Part shown: in pieces, positions 5,880 through 6,274 of the stretch
Position numbering within the stretch: the stretch's first letter is position 1
How the letters are laid out: each line of letters opens with the position of its first letter
From: Methylococcaceae bacterium
GTDB lineage: Bacteria > Pseudomonadota > Gammaproteobacteria > Methylococcales > UBA1147
Reading direction: 5' to 3'
Length of the DNA: 6,274 nucleotides
Assembly: GCA_022616595.1 (NCBI GenBank)
Contig: JAKEEL010000189.1
Location: 1-6,274 of the forward strand
Program-made: the position numbers and the translations under genes
The notes under the pieces: generated by a model
Told to the model about the DNA's origin: nothing
Database searches by the model: none
The model's input: the letters and a program-made list of their open reading frames with translations, nothing else

Positions 5880-6178
5880 ATTAGATTATGGGCGTCTTTG
5901 GCGGCAGCGGTTCTGGTATTGCTGAGGTTTTTTGTTGTTTTCTGTATTGACATGAGTTTCGCTTAAGAAAAAAGTCTCTTTCCGAAACAAACTTTCGAAG
6001 AACGCCGGATCGAGGCCTGATTAATTCAGGGTCAAGCAACTTGCACGGACTGTTTCTCGATATACTTTTGATACTTCTAATAGTGGGTGATCGCACATTA
6101 TTCGGTAGAATGTGCCCTTAAACAATTTGATTGAGGCCGGCTTGGTTAAATTTACCTAGGGATTTTTATAACGCTTTT
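5880..6178. other. Intergenic region (299 bp) without a convincing gene
   Basis: This region is markedly AT-richer than the flanking genes. Its + strand carries a 20-codon frame from ATG 5888 and the - strand a 71-codon frame (6096-5881). Neither has family-like composition or a ribosome binding site, so neither is called. It holds a short inverted repeat (CCTGA 6016-6020 with TCAGG 6026-6030), a longer one at 6093-6115, and two -10-like hexamers ahead of the gene starting at 6179. Confidence 0.7.
6093..6115 (+). promoter_or_regulatory. Inverted repeat overlapping a -10-like element upstream of the last gene
   Basis: GCACATT (6093-6099) and AATGTGC (6109-6115) are perfect reverse complements with a nine-base centre. 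The right arm overlaps TAGAAT (6106-6111), which matches five of six -10 consensus bases, though no matching -35 lies 16-18 bases upstream. The arrangement would suit an operator covering a promoter for the gene at 6179, with a leader of about 60 bases. The regulator is unknown. Confidence 0.35.
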
Positions 6179-6274
6179 ATGACATCTCATTCCTCAGACA
6201 GGGTTGCCAGCGAAATCAAGCTGCGGCGCCGGGATGACACGCTGGAGGCTGCGATCAGCGGAGATTGGACCCGC
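6179..6274 (+). CDS. N-terminal fragment of an unidentified gene (partial)
   Basis: ATG 6179 opens a frame of 32 codons that reaches the window edge without a stop. It begins MTSHSSDRVASEIK and continues with an arginine-rich, then acidic and alanine-containing stretch (LRRRDDTLEAAISGDW) that looks like a cytosolic amphipathic helix. Base composition rises to the GC-rich coding norm exactly from this ATG, which supports the start. An in-frame TTG at 6131 would add 16 residues encoded by AT-rich codons and is less likely. AGGG at 6158-6161 is 17 bases from the ATG, too far for a normal ribosome binding site. The family is not recognised from 32 residues. Confidence 0.6.
   Translation, partial: MTSHSSDRVASEIKLRRRDDTLEAAISGDWTR

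Noticed and set aside
5888..5950. 20-codon + strand frame with a Gly/Ser-rich start resembling a sorting signal
   Set aside because: It has no upstream coding sequence in frame, no ribosome binding site, and no complete sorting motif.
5881..6096. 71-codon - strand frame downstream of the LMF1-family gene
   Set aside because: It has a basic, low-complexity composition, no ribosome binding site and no family resemblance, and it lies in AT-rich intergenic DNA.

Overview
The window reads as ordinary chromosomal DNA from a GC-rich bacterium, most likely a member of Pseudomonadota and perhaps a gammaproteobacterium. That placement is inference. It rests on an HD-GYP protein with an N-terminal DUF3391 domain, a bacterial lipase-maturation-factor (LMF1-type) membrane protein, and GC-rich coding sequence against visibly AT-richer spacers. 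There are four well-supported complete genes, one plausible small membrane-protein gene, and two genes cut by the window edges. I see no tRNA, rRNA, CRISPR array, transposase or phage gene.

Positions 1-2448 (+ strand) form a tight operon. The tail of an unrecognised gene stops one base before a ureohydrolase (arginase/agmatinase-fold) gene. That gene is followed with zero gap (TAG directly abutting ATG) by a pyridoxal-phosphate group II decarboxylase gene. The ureohydrolase keeps five of the six usual metal ligands, but has Cys where the first His should be and Ser where the arginase proton-shuttle His should be. The decarboxylase looks fully catalytic. The pair suggests a small amine or guanidino-compound pathway whose substrate cannot be read from sequence.

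Positions 2449-2597 are a convergent spacer with two inverted repeats that may end transcription from both sides. Positions 2598-3818 (- strand) encode an HD-GYP cyclic-di-GMP phosphodiesterase with all signature residues intact. Its likely promoter at 3860-3888 carries a 6-bp inverted repeat in the spacer, which could be an operator.

Positions 3819-4120 are a 302-bp divergent spacer with promoter-like elements and one long imperfect hairpin. It is followed by a 58-residue two-helix membrane protein (4121-4297) and a 503-residue LMF1/DUF1222-family polytopic membrane protein (4368-5879), possibly co-transcribed.

Positions 5880-6178 contain no convincing gene but hold two promoter-like elements and an inverted repeat ahead of a reading frame that starts at 6179 and runs off the window. 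I found no clear evidence of a wholly new multi-gene system. The most unusual item is the ligand-substituted ureohydrolase coupled to the decarboxylase.
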